DNA of 20,177 nt from Ruminococcus sp. AF46-10NS (lineage in GTDB: Bacteria > Bacillota > Clostridia > Lachnospirales > Lachnospiraceae): positions 1 to 20,177 of the forward strand of contig NZ_QRNF01000050.1 of NCBI RefSeq assembly GCF_003474435.1, read 5' to 3'. The notes beneath the pieces were generated by a model. It made no database searches. It saw nothing but the letters and a program-made list of their open reading frames with translations, and had not been told where the DNA came from. Within the stretch, counting starts at the first letter, position 1. Each line of letters starts with the position of its first letter. Below, in pieces: positions 1 through 7,956 of the stretch. The translations under genes and the position numbers were made by a program.

Positions 1-30
1 ATTTTCAATCTCCATGACAATAACGTTCAT
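1..30 (-). CDS. Possible start of the next capsule-operon gene (partial, runs off left edge)
   Basis: On the minus strand an open frame starts with ATG at 30-28, eighteen bases after the stop of the ATP-grasp gene, and reads MNVIVMEIEN before the window ends. A second in-frame ATG follows five codons later. There is no strong Shine-Dalgarno sequence, only a weak TTGGG directly before the ATG. The close spacing fits a further gene of the same operon, but ten codons are too few to name a family and the true start could lie beyond the edge. Confidence 0.25.
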   Translation of the reverse strand, partial: MNVIVMEIEN

Positions 31-47
31 CCCAATATCAATTGATT

Positions 48-1127
48 TTATAATTTATCAATTTTATCAAAAATCTCTTCACTTTCCAAAATGATAGGCT
101 CAACATCAACGTCTCTGAGAAATACATATGGCTTATCATAATGATGATACTGATCTCTTGCTACATTATCACAATTCCCATCTTCCATAATTCTAATTGT
201 ATCCTCAATAAGATCAAATCCAACGTGAGCCATAACACCCGCATATGCCATATGACGGATATTAATCTCAGTTACCTTCATTTCTCCGTTTTTGTCCTCT
301 TTTAAATCAAAGGATAAAATCCCATGTGCCGGTACACCCAGTTTTTTTTCTAAATATTTAATACACTCATCACAGAACTTATTAATTCTGTCTTCATTAA
401 GAAAACGTGCAAAATGTGTATTTCCCGTTACATGAGACGGAGCTGTATTTGCCATAACATATTCAACACATTCTAATGCAGCACCTTTTACATATTCGCC
501 ATTATAGTAGAGCATCTCATTTGCTAAATGTCTTCCTGTAAGAAATTCACTTACTGTAAATTCAGGGATTTTTGCGTTTATAAATAACCAGCTTTTATAA
601 CTGCTAATATCATCTAAACGTAAAGATCCTAAACCGCCTGTCCCTTCTGTTGCACGAATCCAACAAGGAAATCCTATTTCATTTTCAACATCCTCAAATC
701 TCGGATTTTCCTGGGTAACTTTTATTGTTTTTGGAATAAAATCTGTTCCCTCAAGTAGATCTGCCATTATAGATTTATCTCTCAATGATTCTGACAACAG
801 TTTGCATCCCATAAATACTGGGCATGGAAATTTTCCATTCTTTTCGTAATATGCTCCCCACTCTACAATCTCACTTTCTGGCTGAACGAAAGCATAATCA
901 ATATGTTTTTCTTCCACCAGCTTTTCAATCCACGGAAAATACTCTGGTTCAGTACAACGCGGACAAATATAATACTCATCCAAGAGTCCTTTCATAAAAA
1001 AGCCAATCGCTTTTTTTTCAATATCACAGCCTATAATTTTATAATCTGGATGATTTTCTCTGATAATTCCTGTAATAGAACGCGGTGTAAGTCCACCAAT
1101 GCCTGTAACTAATATTGTTTTTCCCAT
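48..1127 (-). CDS. ATP-grasp domain protein (carbamoyl-phosphate-synthase-like) of the capsule operon
   Basis: A 359-residue cytoplasmic protein of the ATP-grasp superfamily, whose members couple ATP hydrolysis to joining a carboxylate to an amine or similar nucleophile through an acyl-phosphate. The N-terminus has a nucleotide-binding-like pre-ATP-grasp fold (ILVTGIGG, residues 5-12). A glycine-rich ATP loop lies at about 155-169 (WIRATEGTGGLGS). Metal and phosphate ligands are probably D274 (SFDLKED), E287 and N289 (TEINIRH), in the usual ATP-grasp order. The ATG is preceded by AAAGGA. It follows the aminotransferase by 32 bases, so it is probably cotranscribed. By context it may ligate an amino acid or other acid to an amino sugar of the capsule; the substrate cannot be read from the sequence. 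Confidence 0.8.
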   Translation of the reverse strand: MGKTILVTGIGGLTPRSITGIIRENHPDYKIIGCDIEKKAIGFFMKGLLDEYYICPRCTEPEYFPWIEKLVEEKHIDYAFVQPESEIVEWGAYYEKNGKFPCPVFMGCKLLSESLRDKSIMADLLEGTDFIPKTIKVTQENPRFEDVENEIGFPCWIRATEGTGGLGSLRLDDISSYKSWLFINAKIPEFTVSEFLTGRHLANEMLYYNGEYVKGAALECVEYVMANTAPSHVTGNTHFARFLNEDRINKFCDECIKYLEKKLGVPAHGILSFDLKEDKNGEMKVTEINIRHMAYAGVMAHVGFDLIEDTIRIMEDGNCDNVARDQYHHYDKPYVFLRDVDVEPIILESEEIFDKIDKL

Positions 1128-1159
1128 ATCTTTTTTCCTTTCAATATCTATATCAATTA

Positions 1160-2442
1160 CTATTCAAAACATTTTTTAATCACATCAATGATCCTGTCCT
1201 GCTGCTCTACAGTCATTTTATTATCGCTTGGCAGACACAATCCTCTTTCAAAAATATCCATTCCCACATCAACTGCTCCCCCAGCAACATAAGCATTAGA
1301 TCTGGCGCGACCATTTCCATCTCTGCAAATGAACGGATTTAATCGATAAATCGGCTGCATATGTATTGGTTTCCAAATTGGTCGGCCTCTGCATTAATAG
1401 AGGCAATTGCTTCCAGAATCTCTGTCGGACAAGTTTTACCTGTTTCTTTCACATAACAAACATCCTGTTCACCACGTACCTGTTTACACATAGCATCTTT
1501 ATCAATGATCAGACATGACAACCAATAGTTTGGTGTTGAACTCTCCAAATCCATTGGATTCATAGATACTGGCAATCCTTTAAATCCATCTTTGTATCGT
1601 TCATAAATTGCTTTTTTCTGAGCGATGTGTTCATTTAAATAAGCAAACTGACCGCGAACAACACCTGCAACTACATTACTCATACGATAGTTATAACCAA
1701 TCTCTTCATGCTGATACCATGCAGCATCTTCTCTTGCCTGAGTAGACCACTTACGTACTTTATTTGCAGCTTCTTCATCATCTGTCAGGAAACATCCTCC
1801 TGAACTTCCTGTTATAATCTTATTTCCGTTAAAAGAAATTGTATTATATTTTCCAAATGTACCTGTTTGAACCCCTTTATAGGTAGCTCCCATAGATTCA
1901 GCAGCGTCTTCAACCAAAATTGCCCCATGCTTTTTAATAATTGAATATAACTCATCAATCTTTCCCGGGGTACCATAAAGATGAGCTATAACTACAACTT
2001 TAGTATCTGGATAAATCTTAAAAGCCTTTTCTAAAGCTACTGGATCCATATTCCAAGTGTCATATTCTGTGTCAATAAATACTGGTTCTCCACCCTCATA
2101 CACAATAGGATTAATTGTCGCAGCAAAAGTCATATCAGAACAGAACACTTTTTTTCCCTCTAAAGCCCCATGACCTACCTTCGGCATTCCGTATGCTTCA
2201 ATACCAGCTAATTTCATTGATAAATGTAAAGATGCTGTTCCAGCTGACAATGCAACCGCATGTTTACATCCAATATATTCACAAGCAAGTCTCTCAACTT
2301 CATTGATATTTTTTCCAACTGTTGACATCCAGTTTGTATCATATGCCTCTTTCACATACTCAATTTCCGGACCGTGCATAGTTGGACTGCTCAACCAAAC
2401 TTTAGATTCAAATTTTTTCAAGTTATTATTCTCTTTAAACAT
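1160..2442 (-). pseudogene. EpsN-like DegT/DnrJ/EryC1/StrS aminotransferase, broken by a one-base deletion
   Basis: PLP-dependent sugar aminotransferase that would add an amino group to a 4-keto-6-deoxy nucleotide sugar, the product of the upstream dehydratase. It resembles Bacillus EpsN. The first frame (2442-1339, 367 residues) holds the PLP lysine K208 in SFNGNKIITG, the cofactor aspartate motif VEDAAESMG (177-185), the AGTASLH motif (68-74) and the YQHEEIGYNYRMSN stretch. After residue 353 the frame goes wrong and stops. The next frame carries RPIWKPIHMQPIYRLNPF and the usual C-terminus (LCLPS, final helix) down to 1160. Adding one C on the coding strand at about 1383-1386 restores a continuous protein of about 427 residues. 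The ATG has AAAGAGGT nine bases upstream. If the deletion is real, the product loses about 74 C-terminal residues, including part of the substrate site; a sequencing error is equally possible. Confidence 0.85.
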
Positions 2443-2484
2443 AAATAATTACCTCTTTTATACGGTTCTGTACTATAGTTACTT

Positions 2485-4431
2485 TTACGCAATTTCTTTA
2501 TTTACTTCTTCTGGCGTTTTAAATGTTGGCACAACTCTTCGAAGTGCTTCTTTTGCAATCAAATCATCTCCTGTGTCGCAAGCTTGTTTAAGTATTTCTA
2601 TTTTTTTATAAATTTCTTCTTTATTTAAAGCAGTATCCCTTTCAATAAAAATCATACTATTATCTGTTTTATCCAGCTCCTCTGTCTTAACTAATAATTC
2701 CTCATATAATTTTTCACCTGGTCTTAATCCTGTTTCAACAATTTCAATTCCCTGCACACCAGATAATCGAATCATATTCTCAGCTAAATCCATAATCTTA
2801 ACTGGCTGTCCCATATCCAAAACAAATAATTCTCCATTATTCGCAATCGCACCACTCTGAAGAACAAGCTGTGACGCTTCTGGTATTGTCATAAAATATC
2901 TAATTATTCTCTTATCAGTAACTGTAACTGGACCACCATTAGCAATCTGACGTTTGAACAAAGGAATAACTGAACCAGCACTGCCAAGTACATTTCCAAA
3001 TCGAGTAGCACTGTATTTTACATTTCCATGCGTACTTGCGCTCTGCACGATCATTTCACACATTCTCTTTGTAGCACCCATGACATTTGTTGGATTGACT
3101 GCTTTATCTGTCGAAACCATCATAAATCTCTCTGCACCATATTCTTCGCAAAGCTCTACAAGATTCTGTGTACCAAACACATTATTATAAATAGCTTCTA
3201 CACAGTTGTGTTCCATCAATGGAACATGCTTATGTGCCGCTGCATTAATAATAATCTGTGGGTGATACTTTTCAAATACTCTTTCGAGTGCACTTCTATG
3301 CGTAATAGAACAAATCTCTATCTGTAAATCCAAGCTAGCACCATATGCTATCTTTAATTCCTGCTGAACATCATACGCACCATTTTCATAAATATCCAAA
3401 ATAATAATTTTCTTTGGCTGCATCTTTGCAAGCTGTCTGCACAGTTCTGATCCAATAGAGCCGCCGCCGCCAGTAATCAACACAACTTTATCTTTGTAAT
3501 ATGCATTTGTCCGTTCATCAGAAACTGTTCGCGGTTTCCTAAATAAAAGTTCTTCTATATCAAACTCTCTAAGATGTCTCTTTCCGCCTGCTGAATATAC
3601 CGTCGGATAATCATATACTTTCAATTTATATCCTGCATTTTTGTAGTAATCATAAAGTTTTTTCTTTTTCTTAGCATCCATTGATGGAATCGCAAAAATA
3701 ATTTCTTGTACTTCGAACTCTGCTAAACGCTTAAATGTCGCTTCATTTTCTGACCAAACAGGAATGCCATGTATATCTCGTCCAACTTTTTCTTTCTTAG
3801 TATCAATAAAACATCGTGGTATATATGCAGCCTCTGCATTATTCAAAAGTTCTTCTGCTAAACTCACACCAACTCGTCCAGCACCTATAATTGCAACTTT
3901 AATTTTCTGAACTTCTTTTTCATTTCCAACTTCAATTCCAGAAAACATATGCAACAAAACCGAAAGAAGCTTTCCTCTTGTTGTTTCATGATTTCCACAT
4001 TTATATGCATAACGGTACATCATACGAAGTGCTAATGCACCTAACAAGTTTAAGCTAACCAATGAAAGTAATCTTGCAAATGTAATTTTGGGAACTGGAA
4101 GCAGGAGTTCCAAACACAAATACACCACAAATGCTATAGCATCAGTACAGAGTAAACGAATATATCCCTGAATTCCTCCATATCGCCATACCTGTTTATA
4201 AACTTTTCCTAAAAACCGTGCTGTGAAAATACAAAGAACAGAAAGACCTACTTGCTGAAGAACTCCATCAAGAGATAACTTATCCATTCCTCCATATAGC
4301 ACCAAAAGAATTATCGCCACTATTACATATACAATTAAGTCATATACAACAAGCATCCAACGTATATTCGGCGTGTCTTCTTTCTTTTTCCGCTTAATAT
4401 TTATATTTCTTTCATTTGTATTATTACTCAT
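2485..4431 (-). CDS. epsC: Membrane nucleotide-sugar 4,6-dehydratase (EpsC/CapD/WbpM type)
   Basis: A 648-residue polysaccharide biosynthesis protein expected to convert UDP-GlcNAc to the UDP-4-keto-6-deoxy sugar, feeding the aminotransferase that follows. About four membrane segments fill residues 26-138. A first Rossmann region follows (VAIIGAGRVGVS, about 179-190), then the catalytic extended SDR domain with the NAD(P) loop ITGGGGSIGSE (319-329), NAAAHKHVPLME (396-407) and STDKAVNPTNVMGATKR (440-456). The usual YxxxK of short-chain dehydrogenases reads MGATK (M451, K455), as in the long WbpM-like group, where methionine replaces tyrosine. I chose the ATG at 4431 because GGGGGAGGG lies just upstream; an in-frame ATG at 4500 would add 23 residues of unlikely sequence overlapping the leader. 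The gene follows a long structured leader. Confidence 0.9.
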   Translation of the reverse strand: MSNNTNERNINIKRKKKEDTPNIRWMLVVYDLIVYVIVAIILLVLYGGMDKLSLDGVLQQVGLSVLCIFTARFLGKVYKQVWRYGGIQGYIRLLCTDAIAFVVYLCLELLLPVPKITFARLLSLVSLNLLGALALRMMYRYAYKCGNHETTRGKLLSVLLHMFSGIEVGNEKEVQKIKVAIIGAGRVGVSLAEELLNNAEAAYIPRCFIDTKKEKVGRDIHGIPVWSENEATFKRLAEFEVQEIIFAIPSMDAKKKKKLYDYYKNAGYKLKVYDYPTVYSAGGKRHLREFDIEELLFRKPRTVSDERTNAYYKDKVVLITGGGGSIGSELCRQLAKMQPKKIIILDIYENGAYDVQQELKIAYGASLDLQIEICSITHRSALERVFEKYHPQIIINAAAHKHVPLMEHNCVEAIYNNVFGTQNLVELCEEYGAERFMMVSTDKAVNPTNVMGATKRMCEMIVQSASTHGNVKYSATRFGNVLGSAGSVIPLFKRQIANGGPVTVTDKRIIRYFMTIPEASQLVLQSGAIANNGELFVLDMGQPVKIMDLAENMIRLSGVQGIEIVETGLRPGEKLYEELLVKTEELDKTDNSMIFIERDTALNKEEIYKKIEILKQACDTGDDLIAKEALRRVVPTFKTPEEVNKEIA

Positions 4432-4743
4432 TATGTACCCTCCCCCACATAAAAATCCGGGTGGCTTCATCCTTCCATAAATATTTTTCTTATATCTCAC
4501 TGATTAGGAAGTTGCTCTAAAACGACAAATAGCCTATGAATGTTCTTTTAAGAGCATCCACAGGCCTAGTCAAAGCTCCTTATCACAATTTTTCTACTTA
4601 GTATAAGCCAAAATAAGCATCATGAAAGCTTTTCAAGCATCCTGCTTCTGTTACTTACTTGACACAACCGTAAAGAAAAATCATCATACCTTATTTTAAC
4701 TAAGCCTGCATCTTGCAAACTCAAGATTTTTCTTGGTTGTCCC
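4432..4743 (-). ncRNA. Candidate structured leader RNA of the downstream sugar-biosynthesis genes
   Basis: This gene-free stretch of the capsule operon holds several helices, all seen directly as complementary arms on the minus strand. Near the predicted 5' end, arm 4725-4740 pairs with arm 4664-4682: 6 plus 10 perfect pairs with a three-base bulge. In the middle, AAGCA-gga-TGCTT (about 4637-4649) and overlapping dyads form small hairpins. Near the 3' end, 4555-4568 pairs with 4530-4542 (13 pairs including two G-U, one bulge). It is nested inside an imperfect outer stem, 4573-4584 with 4502-4513, plus a 4-pair step 4569-4572 with 4523-4526. No U-run follows the last stem, so it is not a plain terminator. 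I do not recognise a known family. The position, between the chain-length/kinase genes and epsC, matches that of the EAR antitermination RNA of the Bacillus eps operon. Confidence 0.5.
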
Positions 4744-4744
4744 T

Positions 4745-4773
4745 ATTATAACACTATTACTCGGTAATCTTTA
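4745..4773 (-). promoter_or_regulatory. Internal extended -10 promoter with an operator-like dyad
   Basis: On the minus strand TGTTATAAT gives a consensus -10 (4745-4750) with the extended TGn element. The -35 region (4768-4773, TAAAGA) is poor, as is usual with an extended -10. The predicted start at about 4738-4741 falls at the 5' arm of the structured leader. A perfect dyad ATTAC-N3-GTAAT (4756-4768) sits between the two hexamers and could bind a repressor or activator. A further inverted pair, TGTCCC and GGGACA (4738-4743 and about 4782-4787), brackets the promoter. The remaining 100 bases back to the preceding gene's stop show only a short CAACGT/ACGTTG inverted repeat (4812-4817, 4830-4835) and no U-run. 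Confidence 0.55.
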
Positions 4774-4872
4774 ATTATTTTTCGGGACATCTACCATTTC
4801 CCATATCATCTCAACGTTATTCTTATCATACGTTGTTCTTATTTTCTATATCTGCGAAAATAACCTTTTTGA

Positions 4873-5664
4873 TTATTTCACTACAACAGTAAGTACTGCT
4901 CCATTAGAACTATTTCCATTACTGTCAACTACATAATAAGTAAGCTCATAGGTTCCTGCTGCACCTGTATTTACATCACCTGTGATCTGGATCTTTTTAA
5001 AAAGAGCACTGGTAGTATCAACATCATCCTGAATGTCTTTTACATAGCTTAACTTGTCCAGTACAGTTCCTACTGGTACTTCTACATAATAAGTATTAAG
5101 ATACATTTTCGGAGCCTGCGGGGAAAGCTGGGCAATCTTATCTTCCTGAGTCTTCTGAGCCTGTGCTTCAAGACTTTCCTCGCCATTCTGTGTATCAGCT
5201 GATGCAGCATCTGCACTGTCAGCATCAACTACATCCTGGGAATCTGTGCTGTCAGCCTCTGTACTATCAGTTGATGCAGCATTCTCATCTATTGCATCTG
5301 GATCGATAAGTCCAATATCCGGATTCTCTGCATTCCCATCTGCTGCTTCCATTGTGAATTCTTTCTTTGTGACATTGTTGCTCTTATCCTTGGCAACAAA
5401 AATGATTACCATTTCTTTTCCATCATTCTTTGGATACATTGTCTCTACTGTAAGAGAATCTGTAACATCGCCGTCTTTTTCATCGTATGCTTTTACTTTC
5501 TGTAAAAGTTCATCTTTTGTCGTATTAGAACTATATTTAGTATCTTTGCCTTCTTCAAATGTGATCTTCGGGCCTTCATTGTCATCGGAACCTTTTAAGA
5601 ATACTACACCAGCTCCCAAGCCGATGCAGACGATCACTAATAAAACAACTAAAAATTTCTTCAT
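4873..5664 (-). CDS. Membrane-anchored protein with two Ig-like (DUF5011-like) domains
   Basis: A 263-residue protein with one N-terminal hydrophobic segment (residues 4-24) and no lipobox cysteine in a convincing place, so probably an uncleaved anchor with the rest outside the cell. Residues 31-107 and 186-263 are beta-rich and carry the DUF5011/bacterial-Ig style pattern: AYDEKDGDVTDSL in the first, and DVNTGAAGTYELTYYVVDSNGN in spirit in the second (about 230-251). Between them lies a roughly 70-residue linker rich in D, S, A and T (108-180), likely disordered and spanning cell-wall material. GGGAG precedes the ATG. It lies 51 bases after the Wzz-like gene in the same operon. A role in holding or organising the export machinery or polymer at the wall is an inference; no enzyme motif is visible. 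Confidence 0.7.
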   Translation of the reverse strand: MKKFLVVLLVIVCIGLGAGVVFLKGSDDNEGPKITFEEGKDTKYSSNTTKDELLQKVKAYDEKDGDVTDSLTVETMYPKNDGKEMVIIFVAKDKSNNVTKKEFTMEAADGNAENPDIGLIDPDAIDENAASTDSTEADSTDSQDVVDADSADAASADTQNGEESLEAQAQKTQEDKIAQLSPQAPKMYLNTYYVEVPVGTVLDKLSYVKDIQDDVDTTSALFKKIQITGDVNTGAAGTYELTYYVVDSNGNSSNGAVLTVVVK

Positions 5665-5715
5665 ATCCTGCTACTCCCGGACCTTTCCCAACATCTATCT
5701 CAGCTGTTGTATTTT

Positions 5716-6450
5716 TTATGCGTGACGTTTCTTTTTCTTCTTGGATTTCTTTCCTAACTTAGATACATATGGAATTGTTCCAAGTACGCTCAAGCCAAGA
5801 TACTTCTCCACGTCTTCCGGAGTCTTTACAGTGTCATTCATCAAATATACAATTACTACAATTGCAAGTGACAAAAGAATTCCAAGTGCCGCACCAATCA
5901 CACCACTCTTCAGAAGACTTGGACTGGATGGTTCATCCGGAATGTTCGCTGTCTCTACTACATTTACTGCCTTAATATCCATAACCTGCTGGATATGCTT
6001 GGAAGCAACATCGCGAACTGCATTTGCAATCTCTGCTGCAGTATATGGGTCTGTATCCTTAATTGTAATAGATACTACTCGTGTATCTGTTGGAGTATCC
6101 ACAGAAAGCTTCTTAAGAAGCTGCTCATGTGTCATATCAAGGCCAAGCTGTGCGATAACACCTTCTGTAACTGTACGACTCTTAATAAGCTCTACATAAT
6201 CCTTGGTTAAGGATGTACTGATCTGCATATCCTGATTTGTCAATGTATTGCTATCCTGCTTTGACAAAACCACGATCTTAGTTGTTGACTCATACTTCGG
6301 TGTTACCAGAAGCATAGTCCCCATAACCGTTGCCAGGCAGAAAACAACACCAGACAAAATAATAATCCATAATTTACTTAATAACAGGTGAACAATTTCA
6401 CCAAGGTCAATTTCTCTTTCCTCATCATTATTAACAGTCTGATTTTCCAT
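5716..6450 (-). CDS. Wzz/CpsC-type chain-length determinant (kinase modulator)
   Basis: A 244-residue polysaccharide co-polymerase that sets chain length and activates the partner tyrosine kinase in CpsCD/CapAB-type systems. It has a membrane segment at about 27-49, an extracellular part with the alpha/beta Wzz fold (IVVLSKQDSN, then a helical region), the proline-rich motif PDEPSSPS (171-178) just before the second membrane segment (183-204), and a short basic cytoplasmic tail ending in a run of lysines (234-242). This two-membrane layout without an attached kinase domain is the usual Gram-positive split form; the kinase is the first gene of the operon. The ATG has GGAGAG upstream and starts 12 bases after the phosphatase stop. 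Confidence 0.9.
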   Translation of the reverse strand: MENQTVNNDEEREIDLGEIVHLLLSKLWIIILSGVVFCLATVMGTMLLVTPKYESTTKIVVLSKQDSNTLTNQDMQISTSLTKDYVELIKSRTVTEGVIAQLGLDMTHEQLLKKLSVDTPTDTRVVSITIKDTDPYTAAEIANAVRDVASKHIQQVMDIKAVNVVETANIPDEPSSPSLLKSGVIGAALGILLSLAIVVIVYLMNDTVKTPEDVEKYLGLSVLGTIPYVSKLGKKSKKKKKRHA

Positions 6451-6462
6451 TTCTTCTCTCCA

Positions 6463-7179
6463 TTACCCTGTAATTTTCTGGGGATTTCTGATAAAGATCT
6501 TCTTTACATATTCGCTCCCCATTGTTTTTTCCATTTTAGCGACACATTTACCAATCTCTGGAATTCGTTCTGTCTGACGATGTCCATCTGAACCAACAAA
6601 ATCCAAAAGTCCTGATTTCATTACTTTTTTTGCAAAAGTCTTAGCTCCCAAACCATCCAGGCCACTGATCGTATCTGCATTTACCTGGATATAAGCTCCC
6701 ATATCCTTCAGTTCTCTCAGAAATCCGATATCATTTCTAGTCGCCTTGTAACGCTCAACATGTGCAATAACAGGAATAAAACCATTCATAAGAAGACTTC
6801 TGACACGTTCTTCAATATAACTTTTCTCGTCTCCATTACTGAATTCCACAAGCACAAATCTTGATCCGGCCAGAGTAAGCCGTCGTCCTTTTTTCAGACA
6901 TTCTACCATATCCATGCTGGAATGAAGCTCGCATCCCAGATAAAGCCGCATGCCGTCTTCTCCAATATTCATGGCCGCTCTTCTCAGCTGCATAAACTGT
7001 CTTGTTACGATGTTCATATGCGGCTCAAACATATCATACCGGAAATGCGGTGTCAGAATCACATGGCGAACTCCCTCATTGTACTCCTTATTGAGCATCC
7101 AGAGCGATTCTTCCATGTTTCTTGAACCATCATCTACCCCGGGGAGAATATGACAGTGAATATCATAAAGTCCCTTCAT
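6463..7179 (-). CDS. PHP-type protein-tyrosine phosphatase (CpsB/YwqE family)
   Basis: A 238-residue metal-dependent phosphatase that removes phosphate from the tyrosine tail of the cognate kinase, the CpsB/CapC/YwqE role. PHP-family metal ligands appear in order: D6, H8 and H10 in YDIHCHILPG; D16 or D17 in VDDGS; H45 in LTPHFR; E84 in GCELH; H140 in IAHVERY; D198 and H200 in GSDGHR. The length is slightly below that of typical members. No membrane segment is seen, so it acts in the cytoplasm. It lies 36 bases after the kinase gene and 12 before the chain-length gene. The Shine-Dalgarno is weak (GAGTGGA, somewhat distant), which could make its translation depend on the kinase gene. Confidence 0.92.
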   Translation of the reverse strand: MKGLYDIHCHILPGVDDGSRNMEESLWMLNKEYNEGVRHVILTPHFRYDMFEPHMNIVTRQFMQLRRAAMNIGEDGMRLYLGCELHSSMDMVECLKKGRRLTLAGSRFVLVEFSNGDEKSYIEERVRSLLMNGFIPVIAHVERYKATRNDIGFLRELKDMGAYIQVNADTISGLDGLGAKTFAKKVMKSGLLDFVGSDGHRQTERIPEIGKCVAKMEKTMGSEYVKKIFIRNPQKITG

Positions 7180-7215
7180 TAAAATAATCCACTCATTTCT
7201 ATTATCAAAGTCATC

Positions 7216-7956
7216 TTACTCCTTACTGCTACTGCTCTCACCATAATCTCCGTATGAACCATACTTACCGTATTTACCGTATTTACCGTATTTACCATAT
7301 TTACCATAATGACCATAGCTGCCAGACTTACTGTAATCTACCTTGTTCAGAATTGTTCCAAGGATCGGGCAGTTGCTCTTAGCCAGCTGATCTTTAACCT
7401 CCTGCACAAAACGATAACTGATAGTTCCGGATTCAATTACGATTACAGATCCGTCACAGGAGTCTGCTATAATTGCACTATCAATGATGAGACCAAGCGG
7501 AGGTGTATCTACGATAACGTAATCATAAACATCTCTTACCACACGGATCATATCCTTAAAAAGTCTGTTTCCCAGAAGCTCAGCCGGATTCGGCGGTACG
7601 ATACCTGAGAAAATAATGTGGAATTTCGGAAGTGTTGTCGCACAGATTACATCGGAAAGTTTAGCCTGCTTGGAAAGATAATGTGCAAGACCCATAACCT
7701 CCTGATCCACAGATACACGACCCATCATAACAGATTTACGAAGATCGGCATCAATAAGCAGTACAGACTTGCCACTCTCTGCAAGAGAAGCAGCAAGATT
7801 AAATGTCACACTGCTCTTTCCCTCATTAGGAGTACAACTGGTAAATGCAATTACTTTCTTATCTGCTCCGCAGAACTGGATATTTGTTCTCAGAGCTTTA
7901 TATGCCTCATCCATCTGATGATCAGGCTTCCAGTTGCTCAGTTTAACTTTAATCAT
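7216..7956 (-). CDS. Capsule tyrosine kinase (CpsD/CapB/YwqD, BY-kinase)
   Basis: A 246-residue cytoplasmic autophosphorylating tyrosine kinase that works with the chain-length protein to control capsule polymerisation. It shows Walker A TPNEGKSS (42-49), Walker A' LLIDADLR (66-73), Walker B YVIVDTPP (146-153), and the oligomerisation motif region near residues 16-24 (DEAYKALRTN, related to EAYRTLR). The C-terminus is a tyrosine cluster: nine tyrosines from Y214 to Y238 spaced exactly every third residue, five of them in KYG units, plus Y208. Family members usually have a looser cluster of three to seven. The ribosome site is AAAAGGA close to the ATG. It is the first clear gene of the operon behind a sigma-A-like promoter. 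A 20-codon open frame overlaps its start by ATGA. Confidence 0.93.
   Translation of the reverse strand: MIKVKLSNWKPDHQMDEAYKALRTNIQFCGADKKVIAFTSCTPNEGKSSVTFNLAASLAESGKSVLLIDADLRKSVMMGRVSVDQEVMGLAHYLSKQAKLSDVICATTLPKFHIIFSGIVPPNPAELLGNRLFKDMIRVVRDVYDYVIVDTPPLGLIIDSAIIADSCDGSVIVIESGTISYRFVQEVKDQLAKSNCPILGTILNKVDYSKSGSYGHYGKYGKYGKYGKYGKYGSYGDYGESSSSKE
7258..7302 (-). repeat. Five tandem 9-base KYG codon repeats in the kinase tail
   Basis: Five back-to-back 9-base units each encode Lys-Tyr-Gly. Three are identical (AAATACGGT on the coding strand) and two differ by one or two silent changes. Flanking triplets (HYG, SYG, DYG, each with one changed residue) extend the three-residue rhythm. The identical units suggest recent unit duplication and possible length variation by slippage in steps of three residues without loss of frame. 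Confidence 0.85.

Noticed and set aside
1339..1400. Programmed frameshift in the aminotransferase gene
   Set aside because: No slippery heptamer and no downstream pseudoknot is visible; the EpsN family is normally encoded in one frame.
4432..4500. Longer start for the dehydratase at 4500
   Set aside because: The added 23 residues (with GFLCGGGY) are not like the family N-terminus, and the ATG at 4431 has a strong GGGGGAGGG site.
4513..4523. GTTTTAGAGC on the minus strand, matching the start of type II CRISPR repeats
   Set aside because: Only one copy, no repeat-spacer pattern and no cas gene. The stretch is explained by pairing within the leader RNA.
4812..4835. CAACGT/ACGTTG inverted repeat as a terminator after the Ig-like protein gene
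   Set aside because: The stem is only six pairs with a 12-base loop and no U-run follows in the direction of transcription.
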